A DNA stretch of 64,000 bases from Prunus persica (Eukaryota > Streptophyta > Magnoliopsida > Rosales > Rosaceae), in assembly GCF_000346465.2 (NCBI RefSeq), contig NC_034014.1:22950522-23014521 (forward strand). Direction: 5' to 3'. The translations under genes were made by a program, and so were the position numbers. The notes beneath the pieces are model-generated. The model ran no database searches. It was not told the DNA's origin and saw only the letters and a program-made list of their open reading frames with translations. Positions 1 to 13,300 of this stretch are shown here, one piece after another. Position 1 is the first letter of the stretch, and each line of letters opens with the position of its first letter.

Positions 1-650
1 CATTCGAATCACCGTTAACTTCAAGTTGGTTGACATCATCATCACTTTCAATTGGAAGTACACCAGATAAAGGTGCCCAAGAATGATTACCAGTGGCTGT
101 GACATTCAAAAACATCATATCTAACTTCTCCTCAATCTCAGGACTAATACCCTCAAATAGGAATCTTGCATATTTGGGTTCTGCCTGCATTATGACATAT
201 ACAAATATTATAATGAATTTTTAAACATAGTTAAAAAAACATGGATATTTATACAATATTAAAAATAAGAACAAAAAATTAAAATACCTTAATTTTATCT
301 TGCCACCATTCCTCAGATGCATCAACGGTATTCTTAGCGACATTCCACCCAAGACCAGTTTCCTTCCCTTTTAGATCTTTCCATAATTTCCATTCTTTTT
401 TTAGTAAATCCCACTTGTTTTTCAATTGTAATTTTTCATACGGTCTTCCTATCTATTTACTAATATTTGTAACCAACCTTGCCCATCCAACCTTATTAAA
501 GTGAGTACCGGGACGATTGCCTAGATCCACCTCCTTGATACAAAGGTCAATGAAGATGACTATAGTTTGAGCATTTCACAATGCTGACAATTTTCGAGAT
601 CCACTTGCAACATTTTCAGTTGTGGTGAAGTTACTATTCTTCTTTGACAT
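1..650 (-). pseudogene. Myb/SANT-like domain protein of PIF/Harbinger type, two in-frame stops, continues past window edge
   Basis: Read on the minus strand, an ATG at 650-648 opens a frame giving MSKKNSNFTTTENVASGS, then the blocks GNRPGTHFNKVGWARLV, EKLQLKNKWDLLKKEWKLWK and GKETGLGWNVAKNTVDASEE. This is the Myb/SANT-like (Myb_DNA-bind_3) domain found in L10-interacting MYB-like proteins and in ORF1 of PIF/Harbinger transposons. A GT donor follows base 288 and an AG acceptor precedes base 184; exon 2 continues in frame as AEPKYARFLFEGISPEIEEK to base 1. Two stops interrupt exon 1: TGA where this family usually has Trp (before NAQTIVIF), and TAG just before IGRPYEKLQ. Both are single-base changes from sense codons. 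I infer a decayed transposon gene or domesticated relative. The transposase ORF is not visible here and would lie outside the window. Family call is firm, function of this copy is not. Confidence 0.75.
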
Positions 651-3334
651 CTTATTGCAACAAAGACATTATATATAAGCACAAAAGAAAATAATAGGAA
701 TACAAGCAAATTACAAAACAAACCAAACTAGCCACAACTCAAATGCAGTGCATAGATGTTTATCTAATCTAAACAATGCATAGATGGTTCAAACTAGCAA
801 AAAGATAAAATTAAGGAGAACTATGAATACAACTTTGCTAATAAAAATTAAAGAGGAAAGTTTCATACTGTGAAATAGGTAGGAATTTTCGGAATCACAA
901 TCTTGAATTGCTCAGGAGATAGACCCTATCACATAATTAAAGTAAAAATTGGGTAAACCAAAATGTCAAAAGTAATCTTACAATAAACTACCAAGTAAAT
1001 GTATTCCAGCAATAAAAGTTTCCAAAACAGTGACCACATTTTGGAAAGCAGACTCTGTGTGAAACGACCCAGTGATATAAATTATAATCCAAAAGTCTCA
1101 TACTCTCCTTCAATCATTTTGTTTTTTAGGATACGAAATACAGAGTATTTCATAAATATCCAAATTTTTATTTACATTGCTTGTGGAAACTAGGCCCTTA
1201 AAACAAGAAACAACACCAAACAAAGTCACTACCATTTTAGGATTTAGGGTTGAAAGTCACTATGATTTGAAATGCCTACAAAAATGTCCAAAGTTGAACT
1301 ATACGCCTCAAGTAATCCCAGCCCCAAACTACCACTTACTATTCAAAGGCTTTGTCATTCAACTCTACAAAATAAACCAAAAGGTTGCCATCACAATAAA
1401 ATTTCATCACACAGCTTTCTTCCCCCCCTCAGACACACATGAAAATAAAACAAGCTTTCCTCAAAAGTTTCAACGATATGATCAAAGCACATTAACTATT
1501 AATGACCCAAATATCTTTCAATCAAATATTATATATATCATATAGGGAAATGTTTGGGATAGAAATATTTCAATTGTTCAGGCTTGCGAAGCTGATATTC
1601 AGCAGGAAAGTTTGTATGGACCCCTACATTAACTAAGGTACATGAATTAGTTTGGAAATACCAAAACTCTTCTATAATTAACAGTACCAGAAATAGAAAG
1701 CCTCTTGAATTGGCAACACTTCACTTTCTTTATCTCTATCTCCAAACTAATAAAAAGAATTCACCTAACCAACTTGCAACTCAATAAGATACTAAATAAC
1801 AGTGGCTCACTACTGATATAAAAATTCATCTAGAACCCAAAATTCCAAACTGAAAACATAACCAATGAATCAATAATAGTTTTCCAGGATACAAAGATTA
1901 GGAAGAGAAACAAAACAAGACCATAACAAAATCTATCATATTAACACAAATGCAAGCATTTCAAGTACAGTGAAATATAAAAATATTTAAAACCACCGAG
2001 AGGTTCTTTAGAGCTTTATGCTTTGAAGGTTATTACCAAGATAATATAGAAAATTCCAAGTAAAAATTAGAGCTTTATGCTTTGGAGGTTTGACCCCCTC
2101 GAAATCTATTTGCCCAAATAGAGAGAAACAGCAAGAGAAAGAGTGAGTAAGTGAGGAAAGCTGTGATATTTTTTGCAAGTGAGACAAACAGTAACAGAGC
2201 AAGCGAGATAAATAGTAATAGAGCAACAGACAAAGACAACAGGGATGTTTTTCCAAGTGCGTTTTTGCTGTTGGTTTTCTATATCACGTATTGGCATGAG
2301 AATGACATTTTTCCATTTGGGAAGATAGTTAAAACCCTAGAAATTAAAGCGAAAGAGGGACGATTGAAATTGAAATTGAAAAGAAATAAACATAATATGC
2401 ATCTCTTACCTGAGTCTTGTGGCTCAGCAGTGCGCTTCAATTGATCCAACAAGAAAAAACTGTAGGCAGAATGGAAGAGAAGGAGAGGAGTGGGCCCTGT
2501 GAAGAGATTGTGAGAAGAAGCAACGTGATGTGAGGGAAGGAGGAAGAGAGAGCGTGAAAATAGATTGGGGTATTTTCGAAAGTTTGTAAAGTTCATTAAA
2601 ACCCAACACTTCTCAAATCTGATTACCGTATAATCAGAAAATGAAAGCAGGTCATTAGCTGCTTTTATTTATTGCTTTCTCTCACAACAATTTTTAACAA
2701 TAAGTGATTTTCTTATAGGTTACCAAACGGGTTGGGCTTCCCGAAATTTTTTAAAAATCACTTATTACCTCAAATAAGCAATGTCAAACGGGTACTTAGA
2801 ATATGGGGTGAACAAAGAGAAGTGCAGAGTTTAAATAGAAAAATTATATTTTAATTAGGGGAATGCTAGCAACCTTCTTTTTTGGACATTCTCTATTTTC
2901 CTAATGACATGTGTCACTTTACTTACACTTAAAGCAATGTCATTAATACTTGAGACAAGCTAGCTTTTGTTTTCCAAACTTATCCTTATTAAATATATAA
3001 CTTTCATGTTTCCTCTAATTTATCCTTTAACTTTTTTATAATTTTCTTACTACTTTGTTAAAAAATTAATTTAAAAGTGATATATCATATATTGATGAAG
3101 AACCACGCGTGTGGTGAAAATTTCAAATTCACATGGAAACAAACATGTATGAACATGCCTTGGTCTTGGATGTATGTTGATGTTGAATTCCCTAGAATGA
3201 TGTAGGTGTTCCAAGAATTGTTTTAGGTCCGCCACCCAGAACTAATTTTTAGGTTGTTTCCTGCTGTATTTTTTTTTAATAAATTTTTTTTGTTAAAAGA
3301 CTAATCCTATGGCAATTGAATTGATTGTAAGTTT

Positions 3335-3366
3335 GATTTTGATTTTGATTTTGATTTTGATTTTTT
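3335..3366. repeat. Hexanucleotide microsatellite (GATTTT)n
   Basis: Five successive units of GATTTT followed by a T-run, in intergenic DNA. Confidence 0.9.
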
Positions 3367-4101
3367 TTTAAATTGTCGTTTTTTTTTCTTATATAATTTT
3401 TAACAAGATGATAAGAAATCCTAAAAAATCACAGGAATAATGCCAACAAAATTCAGCCCAAAAATCACAACATTAGTAAGCAAATTCCCGCGTAAAGAAG
3501 AGTACTTGATAGAGCTGTGTTACCATTTGGAATTTGGAAAAGTGATCAACTGCTTAACAAGAAGCTACATACACAACAGTTATCAAAGACAGTGACGTTG
3601 CTACTGTTTTTCTAAAAGAAAACAACCTTTTTTGTGTTTTTTTTTCTTCTTTCTAAAACATGGGAGAAAAGTGTTGTTTTATTTTATTTTGGTATAGAGG
3701 GTTGGGTTGGGCATTTATATTTGCTTTTTTAATTTTTATTATTTAATTATGCCTCTGGTCTGGACCGTAGTTTTGGCTACTTGTTTACTTATGCTTTCAT
3801 TGCTATATAGTATATTTAGTTGAAATTGAATTCGAACGGGCCGGGCTCGTGAGTATGCCCTTACCCCCCCGGCTCGGGCCAATTTAAGTCTGTTGCGACT
3901 CGACTCAATGTGCCAAAAATCTTTAACTGAGCCCGATTCATACATGGGCACTGTGCTTAGCCCGATTGATGCCGGTCCAGCCCGTTGTACACCAATTTTC
4001 TTTGACAAACCAAAATTAAAAGAAAAAAGAAAAAAGAAAAAAGGAAGACAAAATGTCAAATAAAGTACTAAAGCTCAACCAATCATGTCAAATCGTGGAA
4101 C

Positions 4102-4118
4102 ACGTGCGACCCGCACGT
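4102..4118. promoter_or_regulatory. G-box-containing perfect inverted repeat upstream of SRFR1
   Basis: ACGTGCG and CGCACGT form a perfect 7-base inverted repeat around a 3-base spacer (ACC). The left arm overlaps a CACGTG G-box beginning at 4101. It lies about 225-240 bases upstream of the SRFR1 ATG, in the range expected for a proximal promoter. G-boxes bind bZIP and bHLH factors; that this one is functional is inference. Confidence 0.5.
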
Positions 4119-4343
4119 ATGAACACATACAAGACATCCAGTGACTCACAGCCGTTCCTCTCCTCGCTGCCCCTTTCTCAGTTTTCAACTTCACTTTTTT
4201 CCCTATTTCCCTTTTACTCGTATCCCTCTTTAATCCCCACCACTTTCCTCTTGCTAGAGCCGTTGAAGCAAAGAAAGGAACAAACACGAACACAGACCGC
4301 GCCTTCCCGATCCATCCGACTCAACTCGCTCCGGTGACTCAGA

Positions 4344-7300
4344 ATGGCCGCAGCTGTCTCCGAGAGAGCGGAGCTCGCCAAGCTCTGCAGCTCACGCAAC
4401 TGGTCCAAGGCCATCCGCGTCCTGGACTCGCTCCTCTCCCAGTCTTCTTCCATCCAAGACATCTGGTCCGTACACCTCTATCTCACTCGCGCACTCTCTC
4501 ATTCAATTCCCGCTGATCTTCAATTTCTTAATCGAATTTGATTCTGATCGATTTTGTGGCTCTCAATGTTGGTGTTGCAGCAACAGAGCCTTCTGTTACA
4601 GCCAATTGGAGCTACACAAGCATGTGATTAAGGACTGCGATAGGGCGCTTCAGCTTGACCCCGCGCTTCTTCAGGCTTACATCCTCAAAGGTTTTTCTTC
4701 GATCATTTTATCGAATTTGAACTATTATTTGACTTGGAAGAATTTATTTCCTTTTTCTTGGAAATTTTGGATAATTTAAGTAGTTAGGTGATAATGATAG
4801 CTCAATTATGAAAATGTTAAGCTCCTCGTAATTAGCTGATAATGAAAGGTGCGCAGTTAGTTAGACATTTCGGATAGATTTTATGCAGTCTTAATTTTTA
4901 TTTTAGGTGTACGGCAAATGTGAATAAGTGACTGGTAGTCGAGGCTGAGTGAAAATCTCATAGAATTTGTGAGCAAGATATTAAAGAAGAGGTTCATTGT
5001 TTAGATGAGTTGCAGTGTGGTTTGTATCGGCCCTTGTATTTTGGAGAATTTTTTTTTTCCGTAATCTAAAAGTTACTTATCAATGATTTAATGAACGTTC
5101 TGTGGAAAAATTTTAAAGGGGAAGTACACTTATTGAAGAATTTGATAATATAATTACATTTTTGTTTGGGATGGAATAGTATATCTTCTTTGCTATGAGG
5201 AAGTGAAAAAAAAAATACTGAAATGGCACAGTACTGATTGAGCTAAAAATTCATTTTGTTGAAATCATATTGCTCTTTCGGATGTATGCACAATTGTGCA
5301 CTCTCAGGGAGCACTTATTTGACACTTTCTATGATTCGATGTCTTAAATTTTTTAAAATACTTGTATACAATGAATCATTACATGAAGTACTGTTGGAGC
5401 TCCGCCATTCTTGCGATCTTAGACTTGATCTTTGTCCTCTAGGTTGTGCATTATCTGCTTTGGGAAGGAAAGAGGATGCTCTTTTGGTTTTGGAGCAAGG
5501 CTATGAACATGCCTTGCGTCAGTCTGCAGATCTGAAGCAGTTGCTAGAACTGGAAGACCTTGTAAGAACTGCAAAAGAGGAGAGAAGTATTGGATATGAG
5601 ACTCATGCAAAACAGTCGGCATCATCTATGTTTGCATCTGAATCAAGATCACATGTTAATGGGAAGTCAAGTGAGACTCATGAGAATCACAATAAATTGA
5701 GTGATCAATCTGAATTATGCAGTGAATCAACAGTTACCTCTGAGGTCCATAGCAACTCTAATGGTAATTTGGACGTACCCAATGGAATAGGTGATATAGC
5801 CGCAGCGAGTAAGAAGTTTGATAGCCAAATGAATGGGAATCATGATAATCGTGATAAATTGGGTTATGACTCTGAATCATGCAATGACTTAAGTGATACA
5901 TGCAGTAAATTACCAATGATTTGTAGCAAATCAAGTGATGTGACAGAAACTCCTCCCACACCCCCAAAGTTAAGTAGTAAATCTGATATACGCCATGAAA
6001 TTAGTGATGACTCCAAGAGAAATAAAAAGTTCTGCGTTGCTAGACTTTCAAAGTCCAAGTCAATAAGTGTGGATTTTCGACTATCAAGAGGTATAGCAGA
6101 GGTATGTTATAATTCCTTTATTTGGTAATCATCTTTCTGTTTGAGCACAGTTATTGTTTCTGTTGAATTGCCAGTGTTTTGAACCTTATATTCTCTTCAA
6201 TGTGTGATGTACCTTTTTTACAGGTTAATGAAGGGAAGTATGCTCATGCCATATCTATATTTGATCAGGTAAGTTTCAGTCCATGTGAATCCTGAAAAAT
6301 TTCTGGCTATTGGAATTTTCCTTCCCATCGTTATTTTTCCTTGTGTTTCTTTCATCTTCATTTTTATTATTTTCCTCTTTTCATTTCTGGTTTGTCGATG
6401 GGTAACAACATGTCTTGGGGGTCGTAGTTTTACGGGGCCTTTAGCAAGTTTTATGAGCATTTGCATTGTTTTATAATTATATGCACAGATATTGAAAGAA
6501 GATCCTAACTATCCAGAGGCACTGATAGGGAGAGGGACAGCCTATGCATTCCAACGAGAACTTGAGGCTGCAATAGCTGATTTTACTAAGGTATTTGATG
6601 AACTAATATTTTGACAGGAGAATAAAAAATGGTTTGGTTCTACGTGCAAGTAGTTGATCTGTTTATATTTTTCAGGCCATGGAATCAAATCCATTAGCGT
6701 GTGAGGCATGGAAACGGAGAGGGCAAGCACGAGCTGCCCTGGGAGAATTTGTTGAGGTGTTATTTCTACCTTAATTTTTTCATGTAAATGTATTCTATGT
6801 AAAATAAAGTAATGAATATTTGGTTGTGGTTTTACACTGTTCCTCCAACTTAATTAATGGTAAAAGAAGTTATTGTTACTTGTTATGACACAAGAACTGA
6901 CATGTACATGCATATATTAAACTCTTGTGATCCAGGCCATTGAAGATCTGTCGAAGGCATTGGAGTTTGAACCAAATTCAGCCGATATTTTACATGAAAG
7001 GGGTAACTAGCTCAAACCCAATCATTACATTTCAGCATTCAGGTTCAAATGTTCAAATGCCTTCATTTTTTAAGATAAAAAGATGTTGTTTTAGAGTGTA
7101 TCTGCATCTATTTACAGATTGTCAGGCTTAGGTGCTGTTAACATGTTAAAACAGATGTAGGTGAACAATTTTCTAGAGAGATCAATAGCTGTAGAAGCTT
7201 GACATTGTATTATTGAGACTGCAATGTTTCTTCAGTTATATATTTTTATTAATAGCCCTAAACGACGACTTCTGTCAATAGGCACGTAACAACAGTAGCA

Positions 7301-10300
7301 TTGTCATTTTTGCAGGAATTGCCAATTTCAAGTTCAAGGACTTTTACAATGCCGTTGAAGACCTAACTGCATGTGTGAAACTTGATAAGGATAACACATC
7401 TGCATACACATACTTGGTGAGTCTTCAAGATTTGTGTTTCTGTTGATTCTGTTGTCTGGTATTTGTTCTTGCAGCTTACCCTGGAATAATCTTGCACTAT
7501 TGAGTATTGACTGAACTGATATTGGCTTCCCTAGGGTTTGGCATTATCCTCAATTGGTGAATATAAAAAAGCTGAGGAGGCACATTTGAAAGCAATTCAA
7601 CTGGATCAGAATTTCCTTGAGGCATGGGTGCAGCTAACCCAGGTATCCATGAGCAAATACTTTGTTTACCAAGGCCAGATGAATTTCCATCATTGTTCAT
7701 GCCTAGTTCATTATATTGCATATCCTTAATAAGAATGGCAACATCACTAGTGAAAACCAGAATCTCATGGAATCAATATGGGATTTTATCTCTGTTAAAT
7801 GGCATAGGTATAGTAATAATGTAATACACTAGAATCTGAGGATAGGCTCATAACTAAAGCTTGGTAGCAGTTTATTAGTTCACTCTTAACTACTCATATA
7901 GAGTGAATAGGACTTGCCATTTTGGTTGATACAAATCGAGTGTTTTATAACAAGTATTGCTCTTCTGGCATGTGGGTTTTTGCAGTTCTATCAAGATATG
8001 GCTAACCCTACCAAGGCTTTAAAATGTCTGCAGCAAGCTCTACAAATTGATGGGAGGTGAGCATTTTGTGTCTGAACTAAGCCATCCATGTTTCTAAAGT
8101 TTATGTTGATCCTGATATAACTCAGCAAGAGTGCTAATGCTGGAGATATACTTGTTTGTCTAAATTTGAAAGGTTTGCCAAAGCATATCATTTGCGCGGT
8201 CTACTGCTCCATGGAATGGGAGAACACCGGTAGGTTATACCAAATCCTATCTTTGGAATGAATTGTTGACTATAAACACTAACCAGTATCTACTCTTGAA
8301 ATGTTTGCATGATCTTGTAAAGCATAAATTATTTTGGATATTACTGTGTCTCTGATCATATGGTAGATGTAGTAAAATGTGATGGATTGTTGTCATCATC
8401 AGTTGCAATATGTTGTATTTGGTATTACAGTCCACTTAAAGTGGAATTAGGCACCACAGCAGTCCACGGGCACAATAGCGTACTAGGGATAATGACTTTT
8501 GGTCATATTCATAGATGAAAAAGTTGCCAATGTCCCTTGTGGTATCTGTTAGTGAATGTAGCATTGTGCTAATTTTTTTATAAATAAAGACACTAGGCGG
8601 TGTAATTAATTGCTGGGTTCTATATTGCAGCAAGGCTATTAAGGATTTGTCAACTGGGTTGAGCATTGAGAATACCAATATTGAGTGTTTGTATTTGCGG
8701 GCATCCTGCTACCATGCTCTTGGAGAATATGGGCACGCGGTATTAGAAGTTGTTTCTTTGGTTTGTTTGGAACATCAGCTGCATGTTTAATCATATTTCA
8801 CTTATACATTGATCACAGGTCAAGGACTACGATGCTGTGCTAGATTTGGAGCTAGACTCGATGGAGAAGTTTGTGTTGCAATGTCTTGCTTTCTATCAGG
8901 TTTAATTTGATCTGGAATAGCATGGCTTATTTCATGTTGATATTCTTGCACTTATAAGCATTATGTAAGTGCTGATGTGCAGGAACTCAAAGTGTAGTGT
9001 GCACTATTAATCTTAGTGTGCAGTTCCATCTTTTAGCATATATCTTTAATGCACCTCGGGCACTTTTCTTCTTCTTCTTTTTTCTTCAGATATATCGAAT
9101 GAAACATTCCCTTCTTTGAGTAAAAGACTATGCTCGACAAATCACAACAATGACCTTGCTTATGTGTCAAACTTTGAATTTGTTATTTTGTTTTGTTTAC
9201 AGAAAGAGATTGCTCTGTACACGGCATCAAAAATCAACAGTGAATTTTGCTGGTTTGATATTGATGGAGACATTGATTCACTTTTTAAGGTGATATATTT
9301 TGAAGATTATTTTGGTCTTGATTTCCAGTTCATTGTTATAAATTTTCAGCTAATTTCTGTCATATCATCTCAGTAACAGTATGTGCATGTTTGGCATAAT
9401 TATACCTAAATATAATACAAAAGGCGTTGTGCATGAAATGTCATATAAGAAAGATAAAGTTAAAAAAGGTAGCTATTCCCCTGCCTAGTCCTTTCAACAA
9501 TTAATTGTGAAGCTGAAGAAGCTGAAATGTCAAATATCCAAAATCATATTTGTTCAATTAAAAAGTGGCCAAAGCCAACCATGTTTAGTTACTTAACTTT
9601 AACTTTAAAGTCATGGCGGATCCTCATGAAGAATCTGCACACACTTACACACCCAAACCGATGTGGGGCATTGGAAAACCACCCTTTTTTGGCTATAAAA
9701 TCCAACCATTGGACCCCAAACAGAGGCTACAACATAACCTCTTATAAATAAGAGCATGTAAGGGGAACATTTAACAAAAGGTTGCACACCGAGAATGTAT
9801 GTGAAAAAGGCTAGGCAAATTGACTCTTTCCCTTCTCCTACTTTCTGTTTATTGTGTTTTCAATATCTAATATTCAGGAGTACTGGTGCAAAAGGTTGCA
9901 CCCCAAGAATGTATGTGAAAAGGTCTATCGGCAACCTCCCCTGCGTGAATCTTTGAAGAAGGGCAAGCTTCGAAAGCAAGTTTTTACAGTTACAAAGCAG
10001 AAGACTGCTCTTCTACAAGCTGCTGATTGCATTGGAAGGAAAATCCAATATGATTGTCCTGGCTTCTTACCGAATAGGCGTCAGGTGATTTTGATATCAA
10101 GAATAGCTTTGAAGTTAATGCAATTCATTGTTGTCACTTCTTAGTTGCGTTTCTTTACTATTTTCCCATTTATGTTTTCAACTTTTTATCTTATTTGAGG
10201 TTTATTGTAATTAGACATATTGCCTTGAGGAGATGTTGCACCTCTCATGTTTTTATTTAAATTTGAACAATCCAGATCAAATAGATTCAATTGAAGCTGC

Positions 10301-13300
10301 AGATGTTGCAATCATTTGAGGCCCATGATATTTCACCCATCTCATATTTATAAGCTAAAATGGTATATGATCTGTTAAACAAAATTCCTCAGTAAGGATT
10401 TCCAAAACACTTAACCAGAGGTGAATATCAAGAAGGTTCCACCTTTAACTGATCATTTTATCCGCATCATTGCACAAAAATTGATGAGATAAAAGTGATC
10501 AGGCTTGATGCATAGTATGAGACATAACTTTTCAATTTGAACCAATTTTAATATGAGAACGAGACTTTACTTTTCTATTTGAGCCAAGTTTTAAAAAATG
10601 AGCTAATATCTGCTCTCAACCGTAAAAACTATTAATTTTGACTCAGTGCGTATGTGTAGACAACCATACTTTTGTACAGAAGAAAACAATCTGACTTTTC
10701 TTTTTTGCAATGGTTATTATTACTTAGAGTTTTACGCTGTTTGTTTCCTATTGGTTTTCTGGCTGGTGTTTTTGCCCGGCTTGTTTGTACTGTTCTCTGC
10801 CCTTTTGGGTGATTGCAATGAATTGGAACTTCAAAAAAAAAAAAAAGAGTTTTACGCTGTAGCATTTAGCATTCTTCAGTTGACTCATTTGGAGCATTCA
10901 ACTCTACTTCCATATAACATGATGTATTTCCATGTTTCTCTAGTTTCCTTGCCCTGAAGAGCTTTGAATTAACCAACCAATATTTTTTATTTATTAATTT
11001 GTTGACATTCTATGTCTACCAGCATCGTATGGCAGGATTGGCTGTTATTGAAGTTGCACAAAAGGTTTCAAAAGCTTGGCGTTCCTTCCAAGCAGAATGG
11101 AAGTATTCTAATAAAGGCACATCGTCGAAGAATGGTAAGAGAGGCCGGAGAAGGGAAAGAGTCAATTTGCCTAGCCAGAATAGAGGCGGTGCTGGTTGTA
11201 GTACGAGTAGCTCTTCAGAGACCTCCACTTCATATGGCATTACAGAAGCTAATTCATCCGCACGCTCTATGATGTCATGGCATGATGTTTATTCAGTAGC
11301 TGTCAAATGGCGGCAGATTTCAGAACCTTGTGACCCCGTTGTGTGGATTAACAAGCTAAGGTATTCCATTTTATTTTTAATTTATAAATCATTTCCATGC
11401 TCAATAGCCACATAACATCATGTTTGGATTCAGTTTCACTCTGATTTTCATTTAAATGGTTAAATAAGATAGTCAAATATTTTCCTATGCTGTTTTCTAA
11501 TGTGAACATGGATTTCTACTCAACTCAGTGAGGAGTTTAATGCTGGATTTGGGTCTCATACACCATTGATCCTTGGACAAGCAAAAGTTGTTCGCTACTT
11601 CCCAAATTTTGAAAGGTGAAGGTCTATAATGCTTCCATTTAGTATGGAACTGTTTAAACAATGCTCTGTCCCCCCCTTGACTGCTCATCACTTGTCAATG
11701 TGGCAGAACATTAGATGTTGCAAAAACTGTCATGAAGGAGAGGTCATATGTGTATAATAAGGTTGATAACCTTATTGATCTATCCAGGGATGGGAAATTG
11801 AAAGATGTGAGTTCACCAATCCTTTATTTTTACTCTTGAAAATCTTATTTTATTACTTGAAGACTATTGTATCCTTTTCCTATATTATGTTGTCACTTTT
11901 AATCTTCTTTTTTTTTGTTTGCTTTTCTTTTGCATGTATAACCCTCGTTGAACAATTATTTCTTTCATATGTAAATAATTGTTTCACTGACATAATTATA
12001 TTCATGCAGATTTTGGAAGCAAAATCTTGTGCTGATTTACACAGAGCGGTTGGTGAGGACTTCTGGTTGTCTACTTGGTGCAATAGTACTGCCTTTGAGG
12101 GGTAACAATGCATATCTTTTTAAAATTGATTTCCGTGCATTTTAATTGCATGTCATGCCTAGTTCTGATTGTTCCTGCTTGTTACAGGAAATATCTTGAA
12201 GGGACGCGGATTACCCTAGTAAAAACGTAGTCTCTTGCACCTTGGCTTGCAATATTCTCTTTTTCCTTTTTCATTTTCTAATTTTATTTTATTTTCCCCA
12301 TCTTATTTAGTCCTTTTTATTTTCTTAATTCTGGATGCATTAAATGATTTTTCCAGGGGGGAGAATAGATATGACTTTGCAATCAGAACACCTTGTACAC
12401 CTTCAAGGTGGGATGAATTTGATGCAGAAATGGCTAAGGCATGGGAGGTATGTTACCCTACACCCATCTATGCGAGCCAATTTTTTATTGTAATTTATTT
12501 CCATACTCTATTTTGTTTAATAGATGCCAGTAATCTAACATGGGTCGAGCCGCTTTCTTGGATCCTTGATATAAGCAATACATGATATATTTGTATTGGA
12601 AGAACAAATATCACAATATGAGACATGAACAGTGCTTCTAGTACCTTTACCATTCCTTAATTTTGCGTGTGTAGAATCTTCCCAAGCATTGTGTTGGCCA
12701 GTGAAATATACTCTTATGAATATCTAGTGAATGTGATTTAGCTAATCCTCACCTATGAAAAGAGAAAATTTACTAAAAAACTTAATAAGGAAAAGATGAG
12801 AATGCTTGACATTCAATCTGAACCCTAACCTGAGCCATGAAACAAAACATGCTCCAAAGTGTTATTCCACTCTCCCAATATCCCTACAAACCTTGTGAAC
12901 TCTCATTTCACTTTACCCAAAACTGATGCCCTGTAAGAGTTATTCAAGATCCTTCTTGGATAATGCAAGACTCTTAGCCCTAGTAATCCCTAGTTCCTGA
13001 TAAACTACTTTTTTCATTGCCCATACCTGATAAATTACTTGATACAATTGGTACTTGAGATATTCCAACCATACATTTGGCCACCATGTCCTGCTTAAGC
13101 AGAACCTTAGGATGCCATCAACGTTTGTTTTTCTTTAATGGCGAGTCTTCTGGATCTGGATAGACGGGACCTTTAGGCTGGTGCTAGCTAGAAAACCTTT
13201 GACTAGAGGCGCTAACAGGCAGATTTGTTTATACTATTGTTTGTCTTTCATTCAGTGTGTCAGCAATCTTTTGTGGTATTTTTTATTAATAATTCTTTGG

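Larger units (their letters stand above)
651..4343. other. Intergenic and possible 5' region of the Myb/SANT-like element
   Basis: No coding gene recognised. On the minus strand a good donor after base 2411 could end a leader exon at about 2411-2600 belonging to the Myb/SANT-like gene. A 14-base inverted repeat (2699-2712 against 2753-2766) sits beside two copies of the string AAACGGGT and might mark a transposon end. A GC-rich stretch at 3838-3990, unlike its AT-rich surroundings, contains repeated GGGCCGGGCT-like and AGCCCG words and is probably repeat-derived. The last 250 bases are the SRFR1 promoter and 5' UTR. Confidence 0.4.

Noticed and set aside
1177..1545. 122-residue plus-strand frame
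   Set aside because: AT-rich, low-complexity composition and no motif; probably chance in an intergenic or transposon leader region.
3739..4059. 106-residue frame on the minus strand upstream of SRFR1
   Set aside because: No recognisable domain, overlaps a GC-rich repeat-like block and poly-purine DNA; likely chance.
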